Source: JBFHQE01 sp041592335 (GTDB lineage Bacteria; Pseudomonadota; Gammaproteobacteria; Thiohalobacterales; Thiohalobacteraceae). From it: a stretch of 31,006 nucleotides of DNA. The stretch is taken from the NCBI GenBank assembly GCA_041592335.1, contig JBFHQE010000027.1, positions 1 through 31,006 on the forward strand. Direction: 5' to 3'. Of the stretch, positions 15,375-23,485 are shown in pieces (the stretch's first letter is position 1; the number at the start of each line of letters is the position of its first letter). The translations under genes and the position numbers were made by a program. The notes under the pieces are model-generated. The model saw only the letters and a list, made by a program, of their open reading frames with translations, was not told the DNA's origin and searched no databases.

Positions 15375-17054
15375 GTGACGGCGTTGACTCTGGAAATTAA
15401 TCTGATTGTTTTATTGACCCTGCTGGAGATTATCTTCGCGGTCATCGGCGTCAGTGTTTTCCTGTTGTTCCGCAACCTGAGCCAGAAACGCCAGTTGCAG
15501 GAGCTCGAACAGAGGCTGGCCAAACAAGCTGCCAAGGTGATCGCGCAGCCGATTCCGTCGAAAACACCCAAACCCGAGACGCAGAAAACCTATGAAGACT
15601 ATCTGCGGCTGGAGATCGATGGTTCCAGTGTCATGCTGGGCGATTCCGGTGAACTGGAACGACTGGATGACGAGCCGGTCGATGAGAACGATGAAGATGC
15701 CGAGCTCCGCAATATCCTCGCCATGCGTCACCAGTTCCTGCAACTGGAACTGGATGCGCAGGCGCTCAGCAGAGATCCCGAGGCGAAGCGTAATCACATG
15801 CTGGAAGGCATGCGCGCACTCATTACGGCATTGACACCGGATCCCGTTATCACGGAAATGGCGGGAATGTCGGATGAAGATGCCCGTAACCGCGAACAGC
15901 AGTTTAAAGACCAGATCGAAGCACTGCGCGCGGCGGTGAACAACCAGCATGATGTGATGAGAGAACTTCGTCGCCTGCTCAAGGAGCATTTGGGGGATTC
16001 CGAAGCGGCCAAGGAAATTATTGCCGAAATCGAAAAGGCCGAGGAAGAAGCAGAAAAACTGGAAACATCCCTGTCCGATATGATGACACAGGCGGCCTCG
16101 GGTTCGCTTACTATCAGCGAAGGGGGTGTCGCTGGTGCCTTAGCCGCGGTGAACGACGCGGATACCGATATGCTTAAGAACCTGGTCGGTAATCAGCAGA
16201 ACACCATCAACAAACTGAGAAATATGCTGGCGGAAGCCATACCGGATGCGGAAGCCGCCGAGCATCTCAAGCATGCCGTCGACAAAGTACAGCGTTCCAA
16301 CCAGGAACTGGGTACCTGTGTCATGGTGCTGGAAGATGAAAACTCGCGTCTGCGCACCGAGGTCGAGACATTGCAGGCCAAGATGCAGGACCTTGAAAGC
16401 GCTGCGCCAGCGCCTGAGCAAGCGCAACCGAGCGTTGAAACCGAACCCGAGCCTGAACCGGAACCTGAGCCGGTCGCGGAAGAGGTTGACGCAGCCGAGC
16501 CCAATGCCGAAATTTCTGCCCAGGAAACCGAAGCGGTGCCGGAGATGCAGCCGGAAGATGAAGTTTCCGCCGAGGATGATATTGATGCCTTGCTGGAAGA
16601 AGCGGCGGCGGATTCGTCAGACATGGACACTCAAACTGATGCGACTATCGATGACATCGACGCTTTGCTGGAATCCGCCGCGAGTGCTGAACCAGAGCCT
16701 GAGGCAGCATCCCCTGCTGTGGATGATATCGATGCATTGCTGGATGAGGCAGCTTCAGTAACGGCAAAGGTAGAAACCCCGGCAGAGGAACCCGCGGCCG
16801 CCGAGCCGGAGTCGAAACCGGTTGACGATATTGACGCGCTACTTGATGAGGTGGCCGCCGACCAGACGGACGATCCGGTCAGCAGCGAGGTTTCTTCGGA
16901 CGATGAGGATCTGGATGCGTTGCTCCAGGATGTCGCGGCCGCTTCACAGGCCGAAGCCAATGACCAGGAAAAACCCCAGGCTGACAATGCCATGGACGAG
17001 GTAGATGCATTGCTGGCGGAAATTGCCCAGGATAATAAGAAACTGGGCGGCTGA
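15375..17054 (+). CDS. Membrane-anchored coiled-coil protein with six IDALL motifs
   Basis: This 559-residue protein of unknown function begins with a membrane helix (about 9-31) and then a cytoplasmic region: an acidic segment, long coiled coil (about 115-340), a Pro/Glu linker, and an acidic C-terminal third with six copies of a (D/E)(D/E)(I/L/V)DALL motif. The start is GTG at 15375, four bases after the VWA stop; it is the only start keeping the whole membrane helix. N-in or N-out topology is not proved, but the charge pattern (RNLSQKRQ after the helix) suggests a cytoplasmic body. FimV also combines a membrane helix with an acidic tail, but no LysM or TPR is seen here, so it is not called FimV. 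Confidence 0.72.
   Translation: MTALTLEINLIVLLTLLEIIFAVIGVSVFLLFRNLSQKRQLQELEQRLAKQAAKVIAQPIPSKTPKPETQKTYEDYLRLEIDGSSVMLGDSGELERLDDEPVDENDEDAELRNILAMRHQFLQLELDAQALSRDPEAKRNHMLEGMRALITALTPDPVITEMAGMSDEDARNREQQFKDQIEALRAAVNNQHDVMRELRRLLKEHLGDSEAAKEIIAEIEKAEEEAEKLETSLSDMMTQAASGSLTISEGGVAGALAAVNDADTDMLKNLVGNQQNTINKLRNMLAEAIPDAEAAEHLKHAVDKVQRSNQELGTCVMVLEDENSRLRTEVETLQAKMQDLESAAPAPEQAQPSVETEPEPEPEPEPVAEEVDAAEPNAEISAQETEAVPEMQPEDEVSAEDDIDALLEEAAADSSDMDTQTDATIDDIDALLESAASAEPEPEAASPAVDDIDALLDEAASVTAKVETPAEEPAAAEPESKPVDDIDALLDEVAADQTDDPVSSEVSSDDEDLDALLQDVAAASQAEANDQEKPQADNAMDEVDALLAEIAQDNKKLGG
16572..17015 (+). repeat. Array of six (I/L/V)DALL peptide motifs in the coding sequence
   Basis: The pentapeptide begins at residues 403, 428, 452, 486, 513 and 543 of the protein starting at 15375 (DNA positions 16581, 16656, 16728, 16830, 16911 and 17001). 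Each is preceded by two acidic residues and usually followed by a short acidic/alanine helix. Codons differ between copies, so the repetition is kept at protein level rather than as recent DNA duplication. The motif resembles the CheY-binding EIDALL of FliM and VDDLL near the CheZ C-terminus. Confidence 0.75.
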
Positions 17055-17109
17055 CACCGCCCGCCGAATTGCGTAGGCTATGTCACTATTATGAATCTGG
17101 TGGCAAGGT

Positions 17110-19431
17110 ATGGCCAAGGCGCGCAAAACGAAAACCCGTAAACGTAAATCCTCCCGTTCAACGTCCCGTAGCTCATCCCGACGCATTTTCCCGAAATTAC
17201 CCTGGTTGCGTATTGCACTGGTAATGCTGGTCGTCATGGGTGCGTACTGGATATATCTGGATGCCACCATCCGTAGCCAGTTTGAGGGTAAACGCTGGGC
17301 CCTGCCGGCCAAGGTCTACGCGCGACCGCTGGAACTGTTTGCGGGTATGCCGCTCAGTCCGGACAGTTTCGCGGATGAACTGAACCTGCTGGGTTATCGT
17401 AAGCGCGCTGGTATCCATCAGGCAGGAGATTACTCGCGCGACCGTCAACGGTTTCATCTGTACACGCGTGATTTTACTTTCTGGGATGGGGTGGAAACCG
17501 CGCAACGTATTCGCATTGAATTCTCAAATCGACGCGTTGAGGCACTGGAAAGCCTGGATGGCAAGCCCGTCGACCTGGTGCGGCTCGATCCTTTGCAGAT
17601 CGCTTCCATCTATCCCGCTCACAACGAAGACCGTGAACTGGTGCAACTGGCGCAGGTGCCACCGCTGTTGATTCAGGCATTGATCGCGGTCGAGGATCGT
17701 AATTTCTACGAGCATCACGGTATTTCGTTACGTGGTATTGCGCGCGCCATGATGGTGAACGTCAAGGCAGGTGAGTTCGTGCAGGGCGGCAGCACCCTGA
17801 CCCAGCAACTGGTGAAGAATTTCTTCCTCACGCGGGAACGTTCGCTGTTACGCAAGGTGAACGAGGCGCAAATGGCGTTGCTGCTGGATATGCATTACGA
17901 CAAGGACGACATTCTGGAGGCCTACCTCAACGAGGTGTTCCTGGGGCAGGACGGCGTGCGCGCCATTCACGGTTTCGGTCTTGCCAGCCAGTTTTATTTT
18001 GAACGCAGTATTGCGCAACTCGCACCGGAACAGATTGCCCTGCTGGTTGGGTTGGTCAAGGGGCCGACTTATTTCGATCCACGCCGTCATCCCGAAAGGG
18101 CGCTGGAGCGGCGGAACCTGGTGTTATCGGTACTGGTGGAAACCGGCGCCATGACGGAGCAGGAAAGTCAGCAGTACCAGCGTCGGCCACTGGGTATCGT
18201 CAGTAAACGCAGTATCGCCAGTAACGCTTACCCGGCCTATCTGGATCTGGTCAAGCGCCAGTTGACGCGGGATTACCGCGAGGAAGATTTGCGTAGCGAA
18301 GGCCTGCGTATCTTCAGCAGCCTGGACCCGTTGATTCAGCGCCAGGCGCAACAAACCGTCGCAACCCGACTGGCGGCACTGGAACAGGGCTTTGGCATAC
18401 CGGAAAAGGCATTGCAGGCGGCGCTGCTGGTGACGCGGGTGGAAGACGGCGAAGTGCTGGCGGTCGTGGGTGATCGCGACAAGCAGCAGGCCGGGTTCAA
18501 CCGAGCGCTGGATGCGCGCCGCCCGATCGGTTCGCTGATCAAACCGGTGGTGTATTTAACCGCGCTGGAAAAGGGCTATCACCTGGCGAGTCTTCTGGAT
18601 GACAGTCCCTTCACCTGGAAGGATGTGGGCGGCGAAATCTGGGAGCCGCAGAACTACGACAAGACCTTCCGTGGCCAGGTGTTGCTGCATGATGCCCTGG
18701 CATTCTCGATGAATGTACCGACCGCTCGCCTGGGAATGGCGCTGGGTCTGGATAAAATTGGCGATACGCTCCAACGTCTCGGGGTGGAACGTGCCTGGCC
18801 GAATTATCCCTCGGCCCTGCTGGGGGCCTGGGAACTGACACCGATCGAGGTGGCCCAGATGTACCAGACGTTTGCCGCTTCAGGATACCGTTCGCCATTG
18901 AGAGCGATTCGCGCGGTGGTGTCGGCCGATGGCACGCCGCTGCAGCGTTACCCGCTGGCGGTTGCGCAGGTCGTGGATCCCGTTCCGATGTATTTGCTCA
19001 ATACCAACTTGCAATCGGTGACGCGGGAGGGGACTGCGCGCGCTATCGCCATGACATTCGGCACGGACCTGCCGGTTGCGGGGAAAACCGGTACCACCGA
19101 CGATCTGCGCGACAGCTGGTTCGCCGGTTTCGACAACCGCCATCTGGCGGTGGCCTGGATTGGTCGGGACGACAATCAGCCGATGGGCCTGACGGGCAGC
19201 CAGGGGGCGTTGCAGTTGTGGAAGACCCTGTTCACCGGAGTGGGCGTGGCACCGCTGTACAGTCCGCCGCCCGAGGGCGTTCAATGGTACGATATCGACC
19301 TGGAAACCGGGTTGCTGGCAAAAGGAGGTTGTGAATTGAAACGCCCGTTGCCTTTCGCCCGTAACAACCATCCAACGGATTACGCGCCCTGCGCCAATTC
19401 AGGTTCGTTCTTTAATCGCTGGTTTAATTAA
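17110..19431 (+). CDS. mrcB: Penicillin-binding protein 1B, bifunctional peptidoglycan synthase
   Basis: This 773-residue class A PBP polymerises glycan and cross-links peptides in the periplasm. An Arg/Lys/Ser-rich cytoplasmic tail (1-31) precedes the membrane anchor (32-50), then the UB2H region (about 60-160), typical of PBP1B and the docking site for its activator. The glycosyltransferase domain has E195 in EDRNFYEHHG and GGSTLTQQLVKN (226-237). The transpeptidase domain has S475-x-x-K478, SMN at 533-535 and KTGT at 659-662. All key residues are present. It is followed 11 bases later by a TPR lipoprotein that is probably its activator. The start fits the expected basic tail, though the ribosome-binding site is poor. 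Confidence 0.96.
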   Translation: MAKARKTKTRKRKSSRSTSRSSSRRIFPKLPWLRIALVMLVVMGAYWIYLDATIRSQFEGKRWALPAKVYARPLELFAGMPLSPDSFADELNLLGYRKRAGIHQAGDYSRDRQRFHLYTRDFTFWDGVETAQRIRIEFSNRRVEALESLDGKPVDLVRLDPLQIASIYPAHNEDRELVQLAQVPPLLIQALIAVEDRNFYEHHGISLRGIARAMMVNVKAGEFVQGGSTLTQQLVKNFFLTRERSLLRKVNEAQMALLLDMHYDKDDILEAYLNEVFLGQDGVRAIHGFGLASQFYFERSIAQLAPEQIALLVGLVKGPTYFDPRRHPERALERRNLVLSVLVETGAMTEQESQQYQRRPLGIVSKRSIASNAYPAYLDLVKRQLTRDYREEDLRSEGLRIFSSLDPLIQRQAQQTVATRLAALEQGFGIPEKALQAALLVTRVEDGEVLAVVGDRDKQQAGFNRALDARRPIGSLIKPVVYLTALEKGYHLASLLDDSPFTWKDVGGEIWEPQNYDKTFRGQVLLHDALAFSMNVPTARLGMALGLDKIGDTLQRLGVERAWPNYPSALLGAWELTPIEVAQMYQTFAASGYRSPLRAIRAVVSADGTPLQRYPLAVAQVVDPVPMYLLNTNLQSVTREGTARAIAMTFGTDLPVAGKTGTTDDLRDSWFAGFDNRHLAVAWIGRDDNQPMGLTGSQGALQLWKTLFTGVGVAPLYSPPPEGVQWYDIDLETGLLAKGGCELKRPLPFARNNHPTDYAPCANSGSFFNRWFN

Positions 19432-19442
19432 AGGCATCATTC

Positions 19443-19952
19443 ATGACATATCGTTTTCATTGCGGGCTACTGGCGGGGTTGCTGTTAGTGTTCGCGGGCT
19501 GCGCCTATCAGCCACCCGTGGTCAGGCCGCCGGTGGAAGAGCGCGGTAGCCAGCCACCCGCGGATTCGCGCATCGAACCCGTACCCGTTCCGCGCCAACC
19601 GACCGTCGAACGACTGCCGGGCACGCCACGATCTCCAGCCATCACTTCGCTGCTGGCCAAGGCGGATACCGAGGTGCAGCAGGGACGACTGGAAAATGCC
19701 AGTGCCCTGCTGGAGCGGGCGCTGCGCATCGATGGCCGCGATGCCGGGCTCTGGTATCGCCTGGCCCAGATCCGTTACCAGCAGGGCGATTACAGCCAGG
19801 CGGTGCAACTGGCAAAGCGGGCCAACGACCATGCCTATAATGACCGGGCTCAACTGCGGCTCAACTGGCAACTGCTGGCCAGGATTCACGCGGCGCGCGG
19901 CGATGAAATGTCGCTGGTTGAAGCCCAACGGAAGCTGCGTGAGCTGCAATAG
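19443..19952 (+). CDS. lpoP: TPR lipoprotein, probable LpoP-type activator of PBP1B
   Basis: This is a 169-residue lipoprotein. The signal peptide ends in the lipobox VFAGC with C20 as the lipidated residue, followed by A21, so outer-membrane sorting is likely. A proline-rich flexible region (about 22-62) leads to TPR helices (about 66-145: LLAKADTEVQQGRLENASALLERAL... and WYRLAQIRYQQGDYSQAVQLAKRA). In Pseudomonas aeruginosa the TPR lipoprotein LpoP is encoded beside the PBP1B gene and stimulates it. The same arrangement and domain plan are seen here, so that role is inferred. It is unlike enterobacterial LpoB, which lacks TPR motifs. Confidence 0.82.
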   Translation: MTYRFHCGLLAGLLLVFAGCAYQPPVVRPPVEERGSQPPADSRIEPVPVPRQPTVERLPGTPRSPAITSLLAKADTEVQQGRLENASALLERALRIDGRDAGLWYRLAQIRYQQGDYSQAVQLAKRANDHAYNDRAQLRLNWQLLARIHAARGDEMSLVEAQRKLRELQ

Positions 19953-19957
19953 CTGTG

Positions 19958-19963
19958 TACAAT
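19958..19963 (+). promoter_or_regulatory. Candidate -10 hexamer (TACAAT) six bases before ATG
   Basis: TACAAT ends six bases before the ATG at 19970, and no Shine-Dalgarno sequence is present. This is the same spacing as before rnm and the CPA2 antiporter gene. The -35 region is poor, so activity is uncertain. Confidence 0.35.
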
Positions 19964-19969
19964 GCCCGC

Positions 19970-20509
19970 ATGAGCGAGCCGCCTGAAAAGCAAGCGCCAA
20001 GTCCCTACGCCGTCGACAAACTGATTGCCGAGGCGCGTCGTCTCGCCGCTGATTACCGGCGCATGACAGGCAAGCCTCTGCCGGGCGTATCCAGCGAAAT
20101 CGCCGAGAACGATGCCGCCCGGTTGCTCGACCTGGAACTGGCCAAGGACGAGCAGGCTGGTTTCGACGCCATCGGAAAATCCGGTAGCCGCGAGGGCCGC
20201 CGTATCCAGATCAAAAGCCGTACCATTTTCGACGATTCCAAATCCGGCCATCGTATCGGCCAGCTCAAGACCGACAAAGACTGGGACAGTGTGTTGCTGG
20301 TCCTGATGGATGAAAACTACGAACCCTTCGAGATTTTCGAAGCGCAGCGTGACGAGTTGCTGGAAGCCATCGGTGACAGCGAACAAAGCAAGCGCGCCAA
20401 GCGCGGTGCCCTGTCGGTCGCGAAATTCAAGGTCATCGGCCAGCTGGTCTGGACTCGCGAAGAGGGCGCCATCGACGATGAGATATGGGATAACCAGTCT
20501 TCTCTCTAA
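19970..20509 (+). CDS. Conserved hypothetical protein, possible PD-(D/E)XK-like fold (DUF6998-type)
   Basis: This is a 179-residue cytoplasmic protein with no clear named family that I can confirm. The central part has an E/D-rich helix (ENDAARLLDLELA), then GFDAIG, then GRRIQIKSR. That order (acidic helix, D, then QxK on a strand) resembles the PD-(D/E)XK nuclease core, with Q in place of the usual acidic residue. The start is ATG 19970 (MSEPPEKQ); a GTG at 19955 would add five residues with no better support. A -10-like TACAAT just upstream suggests it opens a transcript with the next gene, which begins immediately after its stop. The neighbour is a DNA helicase, compatible with a DNA-related role but not proof. 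Confidence 0.65.
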   Translation: MSEPPEKQAPSPYAVDKLIAEARRLAADYRRMTGKPLPGVSSEIAENDAARLLDLELAKDEQAGFDAIGKSGSREGRRIQIKSRTIFDDSKSGHRIGQLKTDKDWDSVLLVLMDENYEPFEIFEAQRDELLEAIGDSEQSKRAKRGALSVAKFKVIGQLVWTREEGAIDDEIWDNQSSL

Positions 20510-22456
20510 ATGATTGCTTCCCAAGACGCCGCTGACCTGCTGAGTGACCAGGGCCCGCTGGTCAAAGCACTGGACGGGTTCGCGCCACGGCAACCGCAAC
20601 AGGTCATGGCGCGCGCCATTCAGCAGGCTATCGCCAACCAGGAAACGCTGGTCGTGGAAGCCGGTACCGGCACCGGCAAAACCTTTGCTTACCTTGTGCC
20701 CGCGCTGCTTGCCGGAGAACGGGTCATCGTGTCGACCGGAACCAAACACCTTCAGGATCAATTGTTCGATCGGGATTTGCCGCTGGTGCGCAATGCACTG
20801 GCCTGCGGCGTCGATGTCGCGTTGCTGAAAGGGCGTCAGAACTATCTTTGCCTGCATCGTTTACAAATGACGGAACTCGAAGGACGCCTGAGTTCGCGTG
20901 AACAGGTACGGCAACTGCAGGATATCCGTGCCTGGTCAGGCCGAACCCAGCGTGGCGATATCGCGGAACTGAGTGTCGTTGCCGAAGATGCGTTGATCTG
21001 GCCGCGCGTTACTTCCACGACGGACAACTGTCTGGGCACGGAATGTTCGCATTACCAGGACTGTTTCGTGGTCAAGGCGCGTCGCCGCGCACAGGAAGCG
21101 CAACTGGTGGTGATCAATCATCACTTGCTGTTCGCCGACCTGGCGCTCAAGGAACAGGGTTTTGGCGAATTGCTGCCGGGTGCGGGTGTTTTCATTATCG
21201 ACGAGGCGCATCAGCTGGCGGAAGCGGGAACGCAATTCTTTGGCAGCAGCATTACCAGTCGCCAGGTGCAGACGCTGGCGCGCGACTGTATCACCGAACA
21301 TCTTGCGGCATCGGGCGACATGCAATCAGTACCCGCAGAGGTTAATGCCATGGAAAAAGCGATTGCCGATCTGCGTATTGAGCTAGGCGATACAGGTCAA
21401 CGGGTACCCTGGGAGCGTTGGCGCACTAAATCGGCTGTTGAAGAAACCATGGGGGCCCTGGAACAGGCATTGACCGGCTTGAATGCCTGGCTGGAAGCGG
21501 CCGCGCCGCGTAGTCGCGGCCTGGAGAATTGCTGGCTCCGTGCCCGTGTGCTGTTGCAACGGGTACAGACATTGCGTCAGTCCACGCCACCGGGTTATGT
21601 GACCTGGCTGGAAACCTTCAAGCGTTCGCTCGCGTTGCACATGACGCCACTGGACATAGCCGATCTGTTCCAGGAACAGGCCGCGATGTCGGAAAGCTGC
21701 TGGATATTTACTTCGGCCACGCTGGCGGTCGGGGACGATTTTCATTACTTCACCGATCAGCTGGGACTGAGTGATGCGAAAACCCTCCAACTGGCCAGCC
21801 CGTTTGATTATCAGCGCAATGCCTTGACCTACCTGCCGCCACGGATGCCGGAACCAAACAGCGATGAATACCTGCCGGCGGTGATCAAGGTGGCGAGGCG
21901 GATTATCGAAGCCAGCCAGGGCAGGGCATTTTTATTATTCACCAGTCACCGTGCCTTGCAGGCGGCAGCGGAGGCCTTGAGGGATCAACTTGACTATCCC
22001 TTGCTGGTACAGGGCGATGCGCCACGATTTGAGTTATTACGCCGTTTCCGCGAACTGGGCAACGCAGTATTACTCGGCACCGGCAGTTTCTGGGAAGGCG
22101 TTGATGTGCGTGGCGAGGCCTTGTCCATGGTGTTGATCGACAAGTTGCCGTTTGCATCGCCGGGCGATCCGGTGTTGCAGGCGCGAATTGATTTTCTGCG
22201 CGAGGCGGGGGGTAATCCCTTTATGGACTTGCAGGTGCCAACGGCGGTGATTGCCCTGAAACAGGGCGTCGGACGTTTAATTCGCGATGTCGATGACCGG
22301 GGTGTGCTGGTGTTGTGCGATCCTCGAATCAGTTCCAAACCCTATGGACGGATTTTCAAAAAGAGTTTGCCGGATGCGCCATTGACGCAGAATATTCACG
22401 AAGTGGAAGCATTCTTCGCGCCTGCCGCCGCGCTGCCGGACGTGGAGATGCAATGA
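20510..22456 (+). CDS. yoaA: YoaA/DinG-family iron-sulfur ATP-dependent DNA helicase
   Basis: This 648-residue superfamily 2, XPD-like 5'-3' helicase acts in replication-fork or damage tolerance. In E. coli YoaA works with the HolC clamp-loader subunit. Walker A is AGTGTGKT (51-58) and the Walker B box DEAH is at 231-234. The four cysteines of the expected [4Fe-4S] cluster are C114, C174, C179 and C185. GSFWEGVDVRGE and GVGRLIRDVDDRG are C-terminal helicase motifs. Length matches YoaA (about 640) rather than DinG (about 715), and tsaB follows with a four-base overlap, as in E. coli. The ATG directly follows the previous stop codon, with no ribosome-binding site, so coupled translation is likely. 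Confidence 0.93.
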   Translation: MIASQDAADLLSDQGPLVKALDGFAPRQPQQVMARAIQQAIANQETLVVEAGTGTGKTFAYLVPALLAGERVIVSTGTKHLQDQLFDRDLPLVRNALACGVDVALLKGRQNYLCLHRLQMTELEGRLSSREQVRQLQDIRAWSGRTQRGDIAELSVVAEDALIWPRVTSTTDNCLGTECSHYQDCFVVKARRRAQEAQLVVINHHLLFADLALKEQGFGELLPGAGVFIIDEAHQLAEAGTQFFGSSITSRQVQTLARDCITEHLAASGDMQSVPAEVNAMEKAIADLRIELGDTGQRVPWERWRTKSAVEETMGALEQALTGLNAWLEAAAPRSRGLENCWLRARVLLQRVQTLRQSTPPGYVTWLETFKRSLALHMTPLDIADLFQEQAAMSESCWIFTSATLAVGDDFHYFTDQLGLSDAKTLQLASPFDYQRNALTYLPPRMPEPNSDEYLPAVIKVARRIIEASQGRAFLLFTSHRALQAAAEALRDQLDYPLLVQGDAPRFELLRRFRELGNAVLLGTGSFWEGVDVRGEALSMVLIDKLPFASPGDPVLQARIDFLREAGGNPFMDLQVPTAVIALKQGVGRLIRDVDDRGVLVLCDPRISSKPYGRIFKKSLPDAPLTQNIHEVEAFFAPAAALPDVEMQ

Positions 22457-23127
22457 AGATTCTGGCGCTGGATTCCGCTACCGAGGCCTGCAGTGCCGCC
22501 CTGTTTATAGAGGGCGAGGTGCTGGAAAGATTCCGCATTGAACCGCGTGGTCACGCACGCCTGTTGTTGCCAATGATTGATGAACTGCTGGCCGAGGCGG
22601 GCATCAAGCCGACCGCGCTGGATGCGTTGGCGTTTGGCCGAGGGCCAGGCAGTTTCACCGGTCTGCGCATCGCGGCCGGGATCGCGCAGGGAATTGCCTA
22701 CGGGGCGGATATCCCCGCCGCGCCGGTATCCACCCTGGCGACCATTGCCCAGTCGGCGCTGACAGAAGACGCGGATGGTGTCATGGTGGCAATCGATGCG
22801 CGCATGCAGGAAGTGTACTGGGGCTGTTTCGTCGCGCGGGATGGGCTGATGGTCGAAACCGTTAGGGAAATGGTGTGCCCGCCGCGAGCCGTGTCATTAC
22901 CCACTTCCGGGCGCTGGCTGGCACTGGGTTCAGGCTGGGGCAGCTATGCCGATGAACTGACGCTTGCCGCCGGTAGATTGATGGCATCCGTGGATGCCGA
23001 GCGATTGCCACATGCTCGCGATATGTTGCCATTTGCGCTTGTGGCCATGGAGGCCAGCCAGGTTTTGAGTGCGGAGGCCATCGCGCCTGTATATCTGCGT
23101 GACCAGGTCACTCATCAAAAAAGCTAG
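22453..23127 (+). CDS. tsaB: tRNA threonylcarbamoyladenosine biosynthesis protein TsaB
   Basis: This 224-residue protein has the actin-like ASKHA fold and forms the TsaBD(E) complex that adds the t6A modification to ANN-decoding tRNAs. The N-terminus MKILALDSATEACSAAL, the HARLLLPMIDELL helix and GRGPGSFTGLRIA (about 57-69) are family hallmarks. The start is ATG 22453, overlapping the yoaA stop (ATGA), with GGAG five bases upstream; a longer frame into yoaA is not real. With yciO in the same window there are two members of t6A-related superfamilies, though they are 20 kb apart and YciO's role is unclear. Confidence 0.95.
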   Translation: MKILALDSATEACSAALFIEGEVLERFRIEPRGHARLLLPMIDELLAEAGIKPTALDALAFGRGPGSFTGLRIAAGIAQGIAYGADIPAAPVSTLATIAQSALTEDADGVMVAIDARMQEVYWGCFVARDGLMVETVREMVCPPRAVSLPTSGRWLALGSGWGSYADELTLAAGRLMASVDAERLPHARDMLPFALVAMEASQVLSAEAIAPVYLRDQVTHQKS

Positions 23128-23136
23128 AGAGAGATT

Positions 23137-23403
23137 ATGTCCGACAATACCCTCGAACAGATTACGGCGCTGGTCCGGGACAATACCCATTCCGGCGCCT
23201 CGCTTACGCTATTTGCCCTGATGAAAACGCTTTCCAGTCATAATCATCAATACCTGTTCCTGTTAAACAAATTACGTGACCTGAACGAAGAGCAGCGTCA
23301 GCTCGCGTATGCCCTGATGGAAATGATGGTGGCAGGGGAGAATGAAACACCGGCCTGGAACCAGGCAGTGGAAACAGTGGAGGAACTGATTCGGTCTGCC
23401 TGA
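23137..23403 (+). CDS. Small conserved-looking hypothetical protein
   Basis: This is an 88-residue, helical, acidic protein that I do not recognise. It begins MSDNTLEQITALVRDNTHSG and has no signal peptide, membrane segment or cysteine. An AGAGAGA ribosome-binding site lies just before the ATG, and the gene starts nine bases after tsaB, so it is probably the last gene of the yoaA-tsaB transcript. Its codon use is like its neighbours, supporting that it is real. A structural or regulatory helical protein is possible, but no function is proposed. Confidence 0.7.
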   Translation: MSDNTLEQITALVRDNTHSGASLTLFALMKTLSSHNHQYLFLLNKLRDLNEEQRQLAYALMEMMVAGENETPAWNQAVETVEELIRSA

Positions 23404-23431
23404 TTGCGGCATCAGGCGCAGTGCATGAAAT

Positions 23432-23459
23432 TTGCTATAGCTAAAACAAAAAATACAAA
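23432..23459 (+). promoter_or_regulatory. Candidate sigma-70 promoter for the lipoprotein-kinase pair
   Basis: TTGCTA (23432-23437) and TACAAA (23454-23459) are separated by 16 bases in an A-rich stretch about 27 bases before the GTG start. The upstream gene ends at 23403, so this gap is the natural place for the operon promoter. Both hexamers are imperfect. Confidence 0.4.
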
Positions 23460-23485
23460 CCTGCTTTTAAATGGAAGGTGCGATT

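Noticed and set aside
16572..17015. Tandem DNA repeat or minisatellite
   Set aside because: Spacing is uneven and codons differ between copies. The repetition is only in the protein motif.
19886..20857. Minus-strand frame of 323 codons
   Set aside because: Antisense to the lpoP end, the conserved hypothetical and yoaA, all well supported; no motif or ribosome-binding site.
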